In this document: piece by piece, positions 43,873-53,976 of the stretch
Numbering within the stretch: the first letter of the stretch is position 1
Layout: each line of letters starts with the position of its first letter
Assembly: GCA_963766605.1 (NCBI GenBank)
Contig: CAVYAT010000003.1
Span: 1 to 64,000, forward strand
Length of the DNA: 64,000 nucleotides
From: AC-49 sp963766605
Lineage (GTDB): Bacteria > Actinomycetota > Thermoleophilia > Solirubrobacterales > Solirubrobacteraceae
Direction: 5' to 3'
Made by a program: the position numbers and the translations under genes
Notes under the pieces: generated by a model
Told to the model about the DNA's origin: nothing
Seen by the model: the letters and a program-made list of their open reading frames with translations, nothing else
Databases searched by the model: none

Positions 43873-43974
43873 CTAGCGCTGGGAAGGAGCGGCCGGAGGC
43901 TGCGGTGCCTGCGGCGCGGGCTGCGGCGCGATCGGCACGACCTTCGGATACATGAATTGGTGGCTATTCATCAT
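43873..43974 (-). CDS. Small Pro/Ala/Gln-rich peptide, 33 residues
   Basis: An open frame from the paired ATG ATG at 43974 to a TAG at 43873 encodes MMNSHQFMYPKVVPIAPQP followed by APQ-rich sequence ending in PSQR. A plausible Shine-Dalgarno (TTTAGGAGTT) and an AT-rich upstream stretch (43975-44010), unusual in this GC-rich DNA, precede it. No family is recognised. The rest of the 43666-44077 gap holds only the terminator hairpin and the promoter of the next gene. It could be a secreted or regulatory peptide, or noncoding. Confidence 0.45.
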   Translation of the reverse strand: MMNSHQFMYPKVVPIAPQPAPQAPQPPAAPSQR

Positions 43975-44062
43975 CAACCTTAAGAACTCCTAAAGAGCCT
44001 AAAGGTTGCGCAGAAGCCATGCGTCAGTTCCCAGCGCCGATGTCAGCAGGCCTACCAGCCGC

Positions 44063-44068
44063 TAGATT
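44063..44068 (+). promoter_or_regulatory. -10-like hexamer TAGATT, leaderless start for alcohol dehydrogenase gene
   Basis: TAGATT ends 9 nt before the ATG at 44078 and no Shine-Dalgarno is present, fitting a leaderless transcript. Confidence 0.4.
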
Positions 44069-44077
44069 GGCCGCCTC

Positions 44078-45109
44078 ATGCGAGCGGTCACATTCCAGGC
44101 GCCCGGCGAGGTTCGCGTCGACGAGCGCCCCGAGCCCGAGCTGCTCGCCGCGGACGACGCGGTCATCCGGATTACCGCGACCGGCGTCTGCGGCTCGGAC
44201 CTCCATATCTACCATGGCCGCAACCCGATGGACCCCGGCACGACGATCGGCCACGAGTACGTCGGCGTCGTCGAGGCGATCGGCGACGGCGTCACCAACG
44301 TCAAGGCGGGCGACCGGGTGCTGGGCGCGTTCCACGTCGCGTGCGGCCTGTGCCACTTCTGCCGCCAGGCCAACTTCCACCGCTGCGACTTCGGGCGCAC
44401 ATTCGGTCACGGCAAGGCGATGGGCGACCTCAACGGCACCCAGGCCGACATGGCGCTCGTTCCCCACGCCAACCTGACGCTGCGCCCGGTGCCCGATGGC
44501 CTGTCGGACGACATCGCGCTCTTCGCCGGCGACGTGATGGCCACCGGCTACCACGCGACCGCCGGCTCCGGTGTGCAGCCGGGCGACGTCGTCGCCGTGC
44601 TGGGCCTCGGGCCGGTCGGCCTGTGCGCGGTGCAGGGCGCGCGCGTCGCCGGCGCCGCGCACGTGATCGCGGTCGACACGGTCGCCGAGCGGCTCGAGAT
44701 GGCCCGACGCTTCGGCGCCCAGGCCGTGCACCTGACCGAGGAGGACCCGCGAGCCGCGGTCAAGGCCGCGACGGAGGGACGGGGCGCCGACGTCGTCGTC
44801 GAGGCCGTCGGCTCGTCGCAGGCACTTGACCTGGCGATCCTGATGGCCGCCAAATGCGGCACGCTGAGCCTCGTCGGCGTCGCCCAGCCGGGCGAGGTCC
44901 GCATGAACCTGCTGTGGTTCAAGTCGCTGAACGTCCGTAGCGGCCTGAGCAACGTGATCGCCCACATGGACCACGTTCTCGCGCTGCTGGGCAGCGGCGA
45001 TCTGGACCCGGCACCGCTCGTCACGCATCACATGTCCCTGGACGATGCTCCAGAGGCGTACGATCTGTACGCCCAGCACCAGGCCTTAAAGATCGTTCTC
45101 ACCCCGTAG
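44078..45109 (+). CDS. Zinc-dependent alcohol dehydrogenase
   Basis: 343 residues, medium-chain dehydrogenase/reductase family. Catalytic zinc ligands are in ATGVCGSDLHIYHG (Cys) and TTIGHEYVGVVEAIGDG (His/Glu). The structural zinc site is a four-Cys lobe in CGLCHFCRQANFHRC. The NAD-binding motif is VLGLGPVGLCAVQGARVAG. It oxidises an alcohol to an aldehyde, or acts as a sorbitol/threonine-type dehydrogenase. The aldehyde dehydrogenase gene follows after 14 bp, giving a two-step alcohol-to-acid oxidation operon. Confidence 0.9.
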   Translation: MRAVTFQAPGEVRVDERPEPELLAADDAVIRITATGVCGSDLHIYHGRNPMDPGTTIGHEYVGVVEAIGDGVTNVKAGDRVLGAFHVACGLCHFCRQANFHRCDFGRTFGHGKAMGDLNGTQADMALVPHANLTLRPVPDGLSDDIALFAGDVMATGYHATAGSGVQPGDVVAVLGLGPVGLCAVQGARVAGAAHVIAVDTVAERLEMARRFGAQAVHLTEEDPRAAVKAATEGRGADVVVEAVGSSQALDLAILMAAKCGTLSLVGVAQPGEVRMNLLWFKSLNVRSGLSNVIAHMDHVLALLGSGDLDPAPLVTHHMSLDDAPEAYDLYAQHQALKIVLTP

Positions 45110-45123
45110 GAGGGGACCAACAC

Positions 45124-46623
45124 ATGGCGACAACCGCACTGCCCGACCAGCTCTCAGACGCGGCACGCGATTTCATCTCGCGCGACCACGGCCTGCTCAT
45201 CAACGGCGAGTGGGTATCCGCAGCCGACGACGCGACGTTCGAGACCGTCGACCCGTCCAACGGTCAGACGATCGCCACGATCGCCCAGGGCGGTGCGGAG
45301 GACGTCGACCGCGCGGTCAAGGCTGCGCGCGCCGCGTTCGCCGACGACTCGCCGTGGCGCACCATGACGGCGCCCGAGCGCGGGCGCTTCCTGACCCGCC
45401 TCGCGGAGCTGGTCGAAGCCAATGCCGATCAGCTCGCCCAGATGGAGTCGCTCGACAACGGCAAGCCGCTCTCGCTGGCACGCGCCGTCGATGTCGAGAG
45501 CGCGATCGGCCACTTCCACGAGTACTCCGGCTGGCCGACGCGGATCGCCGGCGAGACGCGCCCCGACGCGCTGGCCAACGTCTTCGCCTACACCCGCCGC
45601 GAGCCGGTCGGCGTCTGCGGCCAGATCGTGCCGTGGAACTTTCCGCTGCTGATGGCGGTGTGGAAGGTCGCCCCTGCGCTCGCCGCCGGCTGCACGGTCG
45701 TCCTCAAGCCGGCCGAGCAGACTCCGCTGACCGCGCTGCGCCTCGGTGAGCTGGCGCTCGAGGCGGGCCTGCCGCCCGGCGTCCTCAACGTCGTCACCGG
45801 CGACGGCTCGACCGGCCAGGCGCTCGTCGCCCACCCCGACATCGACAAGATCGCCTTCACCGGCTCGACCTCGGTCGGCCGTGAGATCGGCGGAATTGCC
45901 GGCAAGGCGCTGAAGCGCGTCACGCTGGAGCTCGGCGGCAAGTCTCCGAACATCGTGCTGCCCGATGCCGACATCGATGCCGCCGTCACGGGGGCGTTCT
46001 CCGGCATGTACTTCAACTCGGGCCAAGTCTGCACCGCCGCGTCGCGGTTGATGGTGCAGAAGGACCAGTTCGACGACGTCGTCAACGCGCTGGCCGCGCA
46101 GGCCGAGGCGACGGTGCCCGGTCCGGGCCTCGATCCGACGACGTTCGTCGGCCCGCTGGTCTCCAGCGAGCAGCACGCGCGCGTCAGCTCCTACATCGCG
46201 GCGGGTCGCGAGGAGGCCGAGCTGCTGGCCGGCGGCGGGACGTCGCTGGAGTCCCACCCCGACGGCTACTTCGTCAAGCCGACGCTGTTTGCCGCCACCG
46301 ACGACAACGCGTCGATCGTCCGCGAGGAGATCTTCGGCCCGGTGCTCGTCGCCCAGCCCTACGACACGATCGAGGACGTCGCGCGGCGCGCCAACGCCGG
46401 CGAATACGGCCTGGCGGCCGGCGTCTGGACCTCCGACATCCGCAACGCCCACAAGCTGGCTGGGCTGCTGCGCGCCGGAAGCGTCTACGTCAACGGGTGG
46501 GGCATGCTGAGCTCCAGCATGCCGTTCGGCGGCTTCAAGTCGTCGGGCGTCGGCCGCGAGCACGGCCCCGAGGGCATGAACGCCTACCTCGAGGGCAAGT
46601 CGGTCTACGTCAACCTCGCGTAG
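45124..46623 (+). CDS. NAD-dependent aldehyde dehydrogenase
   Basis: 499 residues, ALDH1/betaine-aldehyde-dehydrogenase-like. The active site shows the oxyanion Asn in IVPWNFPLLMAVWKVAPAL, the NAD-binding FTGSTSVGREIGG, the general base Glu in VTLELGGKSPNIV and the nucleophile Cys in FNSGQVCTAASRL. It is full length and intact, in contrast with the frameshifted aldehyde dehydrogenase of the island. A good Shine-Dalgarno (TAGGAGGGG) precedes the ATG. It is downstream of, and probably co-transcribed with, the zinc alcohol dehydrogenase, and convergent with trxB. Confidence 0.92.
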   Translation: MATTALPDQLSDAARDFISRDHGLLINGEWVSAADDATFETVDPSNGQTIATIAQGGAEDVDRAVKAARAAFADDSPWRTMTAPERGRFLTRLAELVEANADQLAQMESLDNGKPLSLARAVDVESAIGHFHEYSGWPTRIAGETRPDALANVFAYTRREPVGVCGQIVPWNFPLLMAVWKVAPALAAGCTVVLKPAEQTPLTALRLGELALEAGLPPGVLNVVTGDGSTGQALVAHPDIDKIAFTGSTSVGREIGGIAGKALKRVTLELGGKSPNIVLPDADIDAAVTGAFSGMYFNSGQVCTAASRLMVQKDQFDDVVNALAAQAEATVPGPGLDPTTFVGPLVSSEQHARVSSYIAAGREEAELLAGGGTSLESHPDGYFVKPTLFAATDDNASIVREEIFGPVLVAQPYDTIEDVARRANAGEYGLAAGVWTSDIRNAHKLAGLLRAGSVYVNGWGMLSSSMPFGGFKSSGVGREHGPEGMNAYLEGKSVYVNLA

Positions 46624-46632
46624 TACGCGCGT

Positions 46633-47667
46633 CTACGACTCCGCCGGGGCCGCCCATTGGGCCTCGGCGAGGTCGCCGACGTCCTGCAGCGACGCCGGCG
46701 TCGGGACCTGCGGCGTGTCGCGCAGGTACCACTCGGCGTCGAGCGCCGCCTGACAGCCGCTGCCGGCGGCGGTGATCGCCTGGCGGTAGGTGTGGTCGAC
46801 GAGGTCGCCGGCCGCGAACACGCCGGGCAGGTTCGTGCGCGTCGAACGCCCCTGGGTGACGACATAGCCCTCGCCGTCGATCTCAATCTGGCTGTCGACG
46901 AGCATCGACTGCGGCTCGTGGCCGATCGCGACAAACGTGCCGGCGTTCTCGATCAGCTTCTCCTCGCCCGTGTCGACGTGGCGCAGGTGGACGGTCGGCA
47001 GCGCGTCGTCGCAGCCGGCGAACTGGTCGACGACGTACGGCGTCAGCCACTGGATGTTGTCGACCGCCTTGGCGCGGTCGAGCATGATCTTCGACGCGCG
47101 AAACTCGTCGCGGCGATTGACGATCGTGACCGTGTCGGCGAACTTGGCCAGGAAGATCGCCTCCTCCATCGCGCTGTCCCCGCCGCCGACGATGACCGTG
47201 TTCTTGTTCTTGAAGAACGCGGCGTCGCAGGTCGCGCAGTAGGAGACGCCGCGGCCGCCGAGCTCCTCCTCGCCGGGAACGCCGATCTTCTTGTGCTCGG
47301 CGCCCATCGCGAGGATCACCGTGCGGGCGAGGTGCAGCTCGTCGTCGACCCACACCTTGTGGATGCCACCGGGCTCGGTCGCCAGCTCGAGACGCTCGGC
47401 CTGGTCGGTGATCAGGCGCGCGCCGAAGCGCTCGGCCTGCTCGCGCAGCTTGGTCATGAGCTCGGGGCCCATGATCCCGTCGGGGAAGCCGGGGTAGTTC
47501 TCGACGTCGGTCGTCTGCTGCAACAGGCCGCCCCACGCGAAGCCCTCGATCACCAGCGGCGCCAGGTTCGCGCGCGACGTGTACAGCGCGGCGGTATAGC
47601 CGGCCGGTCCGCTGCCGACGATCACCACGTCTTCGATCTTGGTGGTGACTTCGTCGCGATCAGACAT
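46633..47667 (-). CDS. trxB: Thioredoxin reductase
   Basis: 344 residues. The FAD-binding VVIVGSGPAGYTAALYTSR (about 15-32) is followed by the redox-active CATC (Cys144 and Cys147), the NADPH-binding VIVGGGDSAMEEAIFLAKF, and the FAD-closing ATGDLVD-type motif read here as VFAAGDLVDHTYRQAITAA. It reduces thioredoxin with NADPH in the cytoplasm. It overlaps the flippase-like gene by 8 bp as the last gene of a three-gene minus-strand operon. No thioredoxin gene is adjacent. Confidence 0.95.
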   Translation of the reverse strand: MSDRDEVTTKIEDVVIVGSGPAGYTAALYTSRANLAPLVIEGFAWGGLLQQTTDVENYPGFPDGIMGPELMTKLREQAERFGARLITDQAERLELATEPGGIHKVWVDDELHLARTVILAMGAEHKKIGVPGEEELGGRGVSYCATCDAAFFKNKNTVIVGGGDSAMEEAIFLAKFADTVTIVNRRDEFRASKIMLDRAKAVDNIQWLTPYVVDQFAGCDDALPTVHLRHVDTGEEKLIENAGTFVAIGHEPQSMLVDSQIEIDGEGYVVTQGRSTRTNLPGVFAAGDLVDHTYRQAITAAGSGCQAALDAEWYLRDTPQVPTPASLQDVGDLAEAQWAAPAES

Positions 47668-48793
47668 TCACAGTCTCCGTTCGGGGGGTTGCTTCATTAG
47701 GTATAGTACCACTCCACCTGGCGACCGTGCGACGCAGCTGGAGGTAGGCGATGATGCCGGGGATCGTCGGCAGCCAGAACGAGAACGCACGGTAGGACAG
47801 CACGGCCACAAGTGCGTAGCTTCCGTCGACGCCGAACGCGATGAACGTGCCGATCACGCCGCCCTCGACGCCGCCGATCCCGCCCGGGAGCGGCAGCGTG
47901 TTGGCCAGCATCCCGATGAAGTAACACATCACGATCACGCCGAACGGTGGCGGGTCGCCGAAGGCGTGGAAGCACGCCCACAGGACCATGATGTCGAACA
48001 GCCACCAGCCGCCGGCGCCGAGCACGCCCGGCTCGCGCTGGCGAACGAGGTCCAGGCCGTTCTTGGCGCCCGCCGAGATCATCGCCGGGGCGGCCGACAG
48101 CCGGGCCATCCATTTCGACTTGCGGCCCTCGCCCTCCGAGCCCTTCATCAGGCGCTCCTCGACGTCCTTGGGCACGAATGCGACGGCGACGAATCCGATC
48201 AGCAGCCCCATGCCGATCAGCACCGGGATGATCGTGAAGCCGAATGGGTGCTCGCCGTGCAGGACCCCGGTGCGCAGCAGGATCCCGCAGACCACGATGG
48301 CCGCCACGTAGACCGAATACAGCATCGACATGAACGCGATCAACCGCACGGCGGTCGCCCGTCGCGACATGCCCGACTTGCGCACGGCCCATGCGGTCAG
48401 CGCCACGCCGCCTGCACCGGCGGCGGCGAACAGGCGCGTCGCGGCGACGCCGGCCATCGTGATCTCGTAGCTCTCCTTCCAGCCGATCCGCGACTTGCCG
48501 CGGACGAACACCGTCCGAAACAGCCACATGTAGCTGAGGTAGCTGAGGACCTCGAAGCCGGCGGCCGCGATCAGCCAGCCGGGCTCGCCGTCCTGCAGGC
48601 GATTCCACGTCTTGTGCAGCCCGGCGAGCTTCGGCACCACGAAGTACATGAACGCCACTGCGGAGACAACGAACACCGCGAACACGATCATCCGCTCGCG
48701 CGTCAGCACCATCCGCGGCATCTCGTCTTCGTCGCCGGAGACCGCAGCGCGGTCGGCCACCTCGTCGCTGCGCGGCGCCCGGTCCTCGGTCAC
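47660..48793 (-). CDS. Flippase-like / lysylphosphatidylglycerol synthase TM-region protein
   Basis: 377 residues from GTG 48793, which overlaps the PAP2 stop (GTGA). A polar N-terminus is followed by about eight membrane segments: IVFAVFVVSAVAFMYFVVP, then LRTGVLHGEHPFGFT-bordered helices. The family signature NTLPLPGGIGGVEGGVIGT lies near the C-terminus, as in UPF0104/YbhN-type proteins. These integral membrane proteins are thought to flip or move lipids; this one lacks the aminoacyl-transferase domain of MprF. Its linkage to a PAP2 phosphatase suggests a lipid-phosphate or polyprenyl-phosphate role. Confidence 0.85.
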   Translation of the reverse strand: MTEDRAPRSDEVADRAAVSGDEDEMPRMVLTRERMIVFAVFVVSAVAFMYFVVPKLAGLHKTWNRLQDGEPGWLIAAAGFEVLSYLSYMWLFRTVFVRGKSRIGWKESYEITMAGVAATRLFAAAGAGGVALTAWAVRKSGMSRRATAVRLIAFMSMLYSVYVAAIVVCGILLRTGVLHGEHPFGFTIIPVLIGMGLLIGFVAVAFVPKDVEERLMKGSEGEGRKSKWMARLSAAPAMISAGAKNGLDLVRQREPGVLGAGGWWLFDIMVLWACFHAFGDPPPFGVIVMCYFIGMLANTLPLPGGIGGVEGGVIGTFIAFGVDGSYALVAVLSYRAFSFWLPTIPGIIAYLQLRRTVARWSGTIPNEATPRTETVNV

Positions 48794-49731
48794 GCGTGTG
48801 CCGCCGCCTCGAGGGCGCGGATCCGGCGCGAGAACGCGTGCAGCAGCGGCGCCGTGCGCGGGCCGATGCGGCGCACGCCTTCGGTCAGCGCCGCGCCGGC
48901 GAGCAGATCGGCGACGTAGTGCTCGCCCAGATACACGAGCGCGAAACCGAGGGTCAGCGCGTACGTCCAGCCGACCGCGCCTGGAATCGTGCCTGTCTCG
49001 GACAACAGGCGCGCGGCCATCAAGGACGTGGCGAAGTGCAAGGACGGCATGGCTGCCAGCGGGTTCCCTCCCAGCAAACTGTAGAGCGGCTGCCAGCCGT
49101 CCTTCCAAAACGCCTGTCCGTGCTCGACCATCATGCGCCGCAGCGCGGGGTCCTCAGGCGCTCCGAGCCGCCCCCGCTGCGCGGCAAACCACGGGGGCGC
49201 GGTCGGCACCGCCCAGTAGCCGATCAGCCCCAGGTCGTAGACCGAATACATCATCGCCGCGGAGCGCTCGACGCGCTCGGGATGGCGGACCATCATGTAG
49301 ACGATCGTCGAGTGGGGCACGACGAACCAGATCCAGTGCGCCCACACCAGCAGCTGCTCGGCCGGGCGCACACGGCCCGGCGCGGCGAGCGCCTGGAGGC
49401 GCAGCGACGGCAGCTTCCCGAACCCGATCAGGCGGTCGACGCGCACCGGATAGTCGACACGGACACGCGCACGCAGCTTCTCGGGATCGTCGTTGGGCAT
49501 TTCGTACGCGGCCAGGTACGCGAGCATCTGCAGCACGATGGTCGCGACGTCGCGCGTGCGCGAGCGGCGCACCGCGACGCACAGCGCCATCGGCGCGACG
49601 GCCGCCGTCGCGAGCACGACCGGAGCTGGGAGCTTGCGCCGCCGGCGAACGAGCGGCATCGCCACTCCGGTGCCAACCGCCACCCACGCGGCGGCGCGGA
49701 TGGCCGTCGACCTACGCACGAGAGCCGACAC
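48790..49731 (-). CDS. PAP2-family membrane phosphatase
   Basis: About 313 residues from GTG 49731. Phosphatidic acid phosphatase type 2/haloperoxidase-fold membrane protein of the inositol-phosphorylceramide-synthase-like subgroup. The catalytic pieces AMPSLHFATSLMAARLL (motif 2, PSxH) and YLGEHYVADLLAGAALTE (motif 3, His and Asp) are clear. Several hydrophobic helices, such as LLVWAHWIWFVVPHSTIVY, surround them. The start lies 34 bp from the divergent kinase gene, so the promoters overlap. Likely dephosphorylates or transfers a lipid-linked phosphate. Confidence 0.85.
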   Translation of the reverse strand: MSALVRRSTAIRAAAWVAVGTGVAMPLVRRRRKLPAPVVLATAAVAPMALCVAVRRSRTRDVATIVLQMLAYLAAYEMPNDDPEKLRARVRVDYPVRVDRLIGFGKLPSLRLQALAAPGRVRPAEQLLVWAHWIWFVVPHSTIVYMMVRHPERVERSAAMMYSVYDLGLIGYWAVPTAPPWFAAQRGRLGAPEDPALRRMMVEHGQAFWKDGWQPLYSLLGGNPLAAMPSLHFATSLMAARLLSETGTIPGAVGWTYALTLGFALVYLGEHYVADLLAGAALTEGVRRIGPRTAPLLHAFSRRIRALEAAAHA

Positions 49732-49752
49732 GCTACCGGGTGATCGCGTCCC

Positions 49753-49758
49753 TACACT
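49753..49758 (+). promoter_or_regulatory. -10-like hexamer TACACT, leaderless start for Ser/Thr kinase gene
   Basis: TACACT ends 7 nt before the GTG at 49766. No Shine-Dalgarno is present and only 34 bp separate this start from the divergent PAP2 start. Confidence 0.4.
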
Positions 49759-49765
49759 CGCCCCG

Positions 49766-51758
<1,993 letters not shown>

Positions 51759-51778
<20 letters not shown>

Positions 51779-52445
51779 CGATCCCGCTGCGGATCGCCTC
51801 GGAGACGAGCCGCGAGCGCTTCTCGTTCTGGGGCAGGTGCTCGATGCCGAAGCGGATGAACAGCGTGCGCAGCTGTGCCTTGACCGCGTCGACCGACAGG
51901 TGCAGCTCATCGGCGATCGTCTGGTTGGTCGCGGGCGTGGCGAACTCGCCGTGGCGGTAGGGACGCGCGAGCGCCACGATCACCTTGCGCTGCGTGGCGT
52001 TGAGGTCGTCTCGGGTCAGCGGCTGGTCGGCGATCCGCGTCTCCTCGCGTCCGTCGGCGACCGCCGGGCGCTGGTAGGCGATCGTCGTGTTGCCGATCCG
52101 CACGACCTCGCCGTCGCGCAGCCGGTGTCGCCCGCCGATCCGCGCGCCGTTGACGTACGTGCCGTTGCGCGACAGCCCGTCGTCGGCGATCGTCCACTCG
52201 CCGGCAATCCGCTCGAGCTCTGCGTGCAGGCGCGAGACCTCGCCGTCCCACGGCAGGCTGATGTCGTTGGTCTCCCCGCGGCCGATGCTCAGCCGATCGC
52301 GCTCGCCGCCGAGGTCGACGAGCCGCTGGGCGCCGGTGTCGTCGCGCAGAACCAGGAACGGGCGTCCCTCGCGCGCCGCTTCGACGCGCGCCTGGAGCTC
52401 GCTCGGCGTCGCGGCGTGCGGGGCGAGAGGCGAGTCGTCGGTCAC
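51759..52445 (-). CDS. FHA-domain protein with C-terminal helix-turn-helix
   Basis: 228 residues from GTG 52445. The FHA domain (about 45-125) has LSIGRGETNDISLPWDGEV, SRLHAELERIAGEW and LSRNGTYVNGARIGG, the Arg/Ser/His/Asn residues that bind phosphothreonine. A LuxR-like winged helix follows: LTRDDLNATQRKVIVALAR then TNQTIADELHLSVDAVKAQ. It probably reads Ser/Thr-kinase output and controls transcription. It is convergent with the kinase gene and divergent from the ECF sigma gene, forming a compact signalling group. Confidence 0.87.
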
Positions 52446-52577
52446 GGCAGGGCACAGCCTTGCAGGCCCGCCCGACCGCGCTGCCACACCCAGGTGTGGG
52501 AATCGAGCACCTCGGGGTGGGCGATGCGACACCCGCGCGCGGCCACGAACGACGCGCGGAGCCCGATCCTGTCTGTC

Positions 52578-53138
52578 ATGACCGATCAGCACACCCAGGC
52601 CAGCCTGCGCCGGGCCTCAGACGACGAGCTGGTCGCTGCTTTGCGCGCCGGCTCGCCCTACGCGCTCAACGAGATCCACGACCGTTACCACGACGCCCTG
52701 CTCGCGTACGCCCGCAAGATCATGGGTGGCGCGCACCACGACGCCGAGGAGGTCGTTCAGGACGTCTACGTCAAGGCGCACCGCTCGCTGTGCGCCGACC
52801 CCGAACGCCAGATCGCACTGCGCCCGTGGCTGTACGCGATCGCCCGCAACCGCGCGCTTGACCAGATGCGCCGCCCGCAGCACAGCGTGCCGCTCGGCGA
52901 GGACGCGCTGGGCCTCGTCGCGTTCGGCTCGGACCCGGTGTCGCTGATCAACCGCCGCGAGCGGATGGACAGCCTCGTCGCCCACATCAACGAGCTGCCG
53001 AGCCGCCAGCGCCGCGCGCTCGTGATGTTCGAGCTCGAGGATCACTCGCACTCGCACATCGGCCGCGCGCTGAACGTCACGACCGCGGCGAGCAAGGCGC
53101 TCGTGTGCCGGGCCCGCGGGACCCTGAACGCCGTCTGA
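52578..53138 (+). CDS. RNA polymerase ECF-type sigma factor
   Basis: 186 residues from ATG 52578. Region 2 reads GSPYALNEIHDRYHDALLA and HDAEEVVQDVYVKAHRSL with PWLYAIARNRALDQMRRP, and region 4 reads INELPSRQRRALVMFELED then NVTTAASKALVCRARGTL. There is no C-terminal extension and no obvious anti-sigma gene beside it. It is divergent from the FHA-helix-turn-helix gene, which may regulate it. The stop is 2 bp from that of the convergent amidotransferase gene. Confidence 0.9.
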   Translation: MTDQHTQASLRRASDDELVAALRAGSPYALNEIHDRYHDALLAYARKIMGGAHHDAEEVVQDVYVKAHRSLCADPERQIALRPWLYAIARNRALDQMRRPQHSVPLGEDALGLVAFGSDPVSLINRRERMDSLVAHINELPSRQRRALVMFELEDHSHSHIGRALNVTTAASKALVCRARGTLNAV

Positions 53139-53139
53139 T

Positions 53140-53886
53140 CTAGCGCGCGGAGCCCGACGGGGACTTCGCGTCCACCGCGGCCTGCACGAGGGCGCCGACG
53201 ACCTGGCTGAGGTCGTCGGCCTCCGGGTGCCACTGAACGCCGAGCGCGAAGCGCCGATCGGGGATCTCGATCGCCTCCGGCAGCTCGTCGGCGTCCGACC
53301 AGCCGGTGACGACGTATCCGTCGCCGACCCGATCGACCGCCTGGTGGTGGTGGCAGCGCGCCGAGTGGCGCTCCTCGCCCGCCGCGCGGGCGGCCAGCGA
53401 GCCGGCGACCAGGCGCATCGGGTTGTCGGCGCCGTCGAACGAGCCCGGGGTGCGGCGGTGCTCACTGTTGCCCAGCACGTCGGGTAGGTGCTGGACCAGC
53501 GTCCCGCCCTGCGCCACGTTCATCACCTGCATGCCGCGGCAGATGCCCAGCAGCGGCAGGTCGCGCTCGATCGCCGCCCGCGCCAGCGCGATCTCGAAGC
53601 GATCGCGCTCCGGGACCGTGCCCTTCGTCTCGGCGTGCGGCGCGGCGGCGTAGAAGCTCGGATCGACGTCGGCCCCGCCCGCCAGCACGAGGCCGTCGAT
53701 GACGTCGAGGATCTCGTCCGGATCGCGCAACAGGGCCTCGTCGGGCGGGATCATCAGGACCAGGCCGCCGGCGCGCTGGACCGCATCGACGTACAGCCGC
53801 GGCAGGAGCATCGCGGCCGTGTCCCACACTCCCCACCGGGCGCGCTCGAGCGCGGTGGCGATGCCGATCAGCGGACGAGCAGGCAT
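53140..53886 (-). CDS. Gamma-glutamyl-gamma-aminobutyrate hydrolase-like class I amidotransferase
   Basis: 248 residues from ATG 53886. PuuD/peptidase C26 family, which hydrolyses gamma-glutamyl amides in polyamine or ethanolamine breakdown. RPLIGIATALERARWGVWD is the usual opening, DGLVLAGGADVDPSFY is conserved, the nucleophile Cys is in LPLLGICRGMQVMNVA, and the His-Glu pair is in ALGVQWHPEADDLS. All triad residues are present. A TAGTAT hexamer lies 6 nt before the start, implying a leaderless transcript. Confidence 0.9.
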   Translation of the reverse strand: MPARPLIGIATALERARWGVWDTAAMLLPRLYVDAVQRAGGLVLMIPPDEALLRDPDEILDVIDGLVLAGGADVDPSFYAAAPHAETKGTVPERDRFEIALARAAIERDLPLLGICRGMQVMNVAQGGTLVQHLPDVLGNSEHRRTPGSFDGADNPMRLVAGSLAARAAGEERHSARCHHHQAVDRVGDGYVVTGWSDADELPEAIEIPDRRFALGVQWHPEADDLSQVVGALVQAAVDAKSPSGSAR

Positions 53887-53892
53887 CAACCG

Positions 53893-53898
53893 ATACTA
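53893..53898 (-). promoter_or_regulatory. -10-like hexamer TAGTAT, leaderless start for amidotransferase gene
   Basis: On the minus strand TAGTAT is followed after 6 nt by the ATG at 53886, with no Shine-Dalgarno between. It lies in a 90-bp divergent gap with the cox promoter. Confidence 0.45.
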
Positions 53899-53960
53899 AC
53901 GAGCGCCGACGACGCGCCAGCCACACGGACAGGTAACCCCGGACCCGGCCGATCTCTGAA

Positions 53961-53966
53961 TAGAAT
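53961..53966 (+). promoter_or_regulatory. -10-like hexamer TAGAAT before first coxB
   Basis: TAGAAT ends 10 nt before the preferred TTG start at 53977, with no Shine-Dalgarno, so the cytochrome oxidase operon may be transcribed as a leaderless mRNA. Confidence 0.45.
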
Positions 53967-53976
53967 CCGCGCCGCC

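Noticed and set aside
43873..43974. Mycofactocin-type or other redox-peptide precursor
   Set aside because: The C-terminus is PSQR, not the conserved GVY end of MftA, and no maturation genes are nearby despite the alcohol dehydrogenase neighbour.
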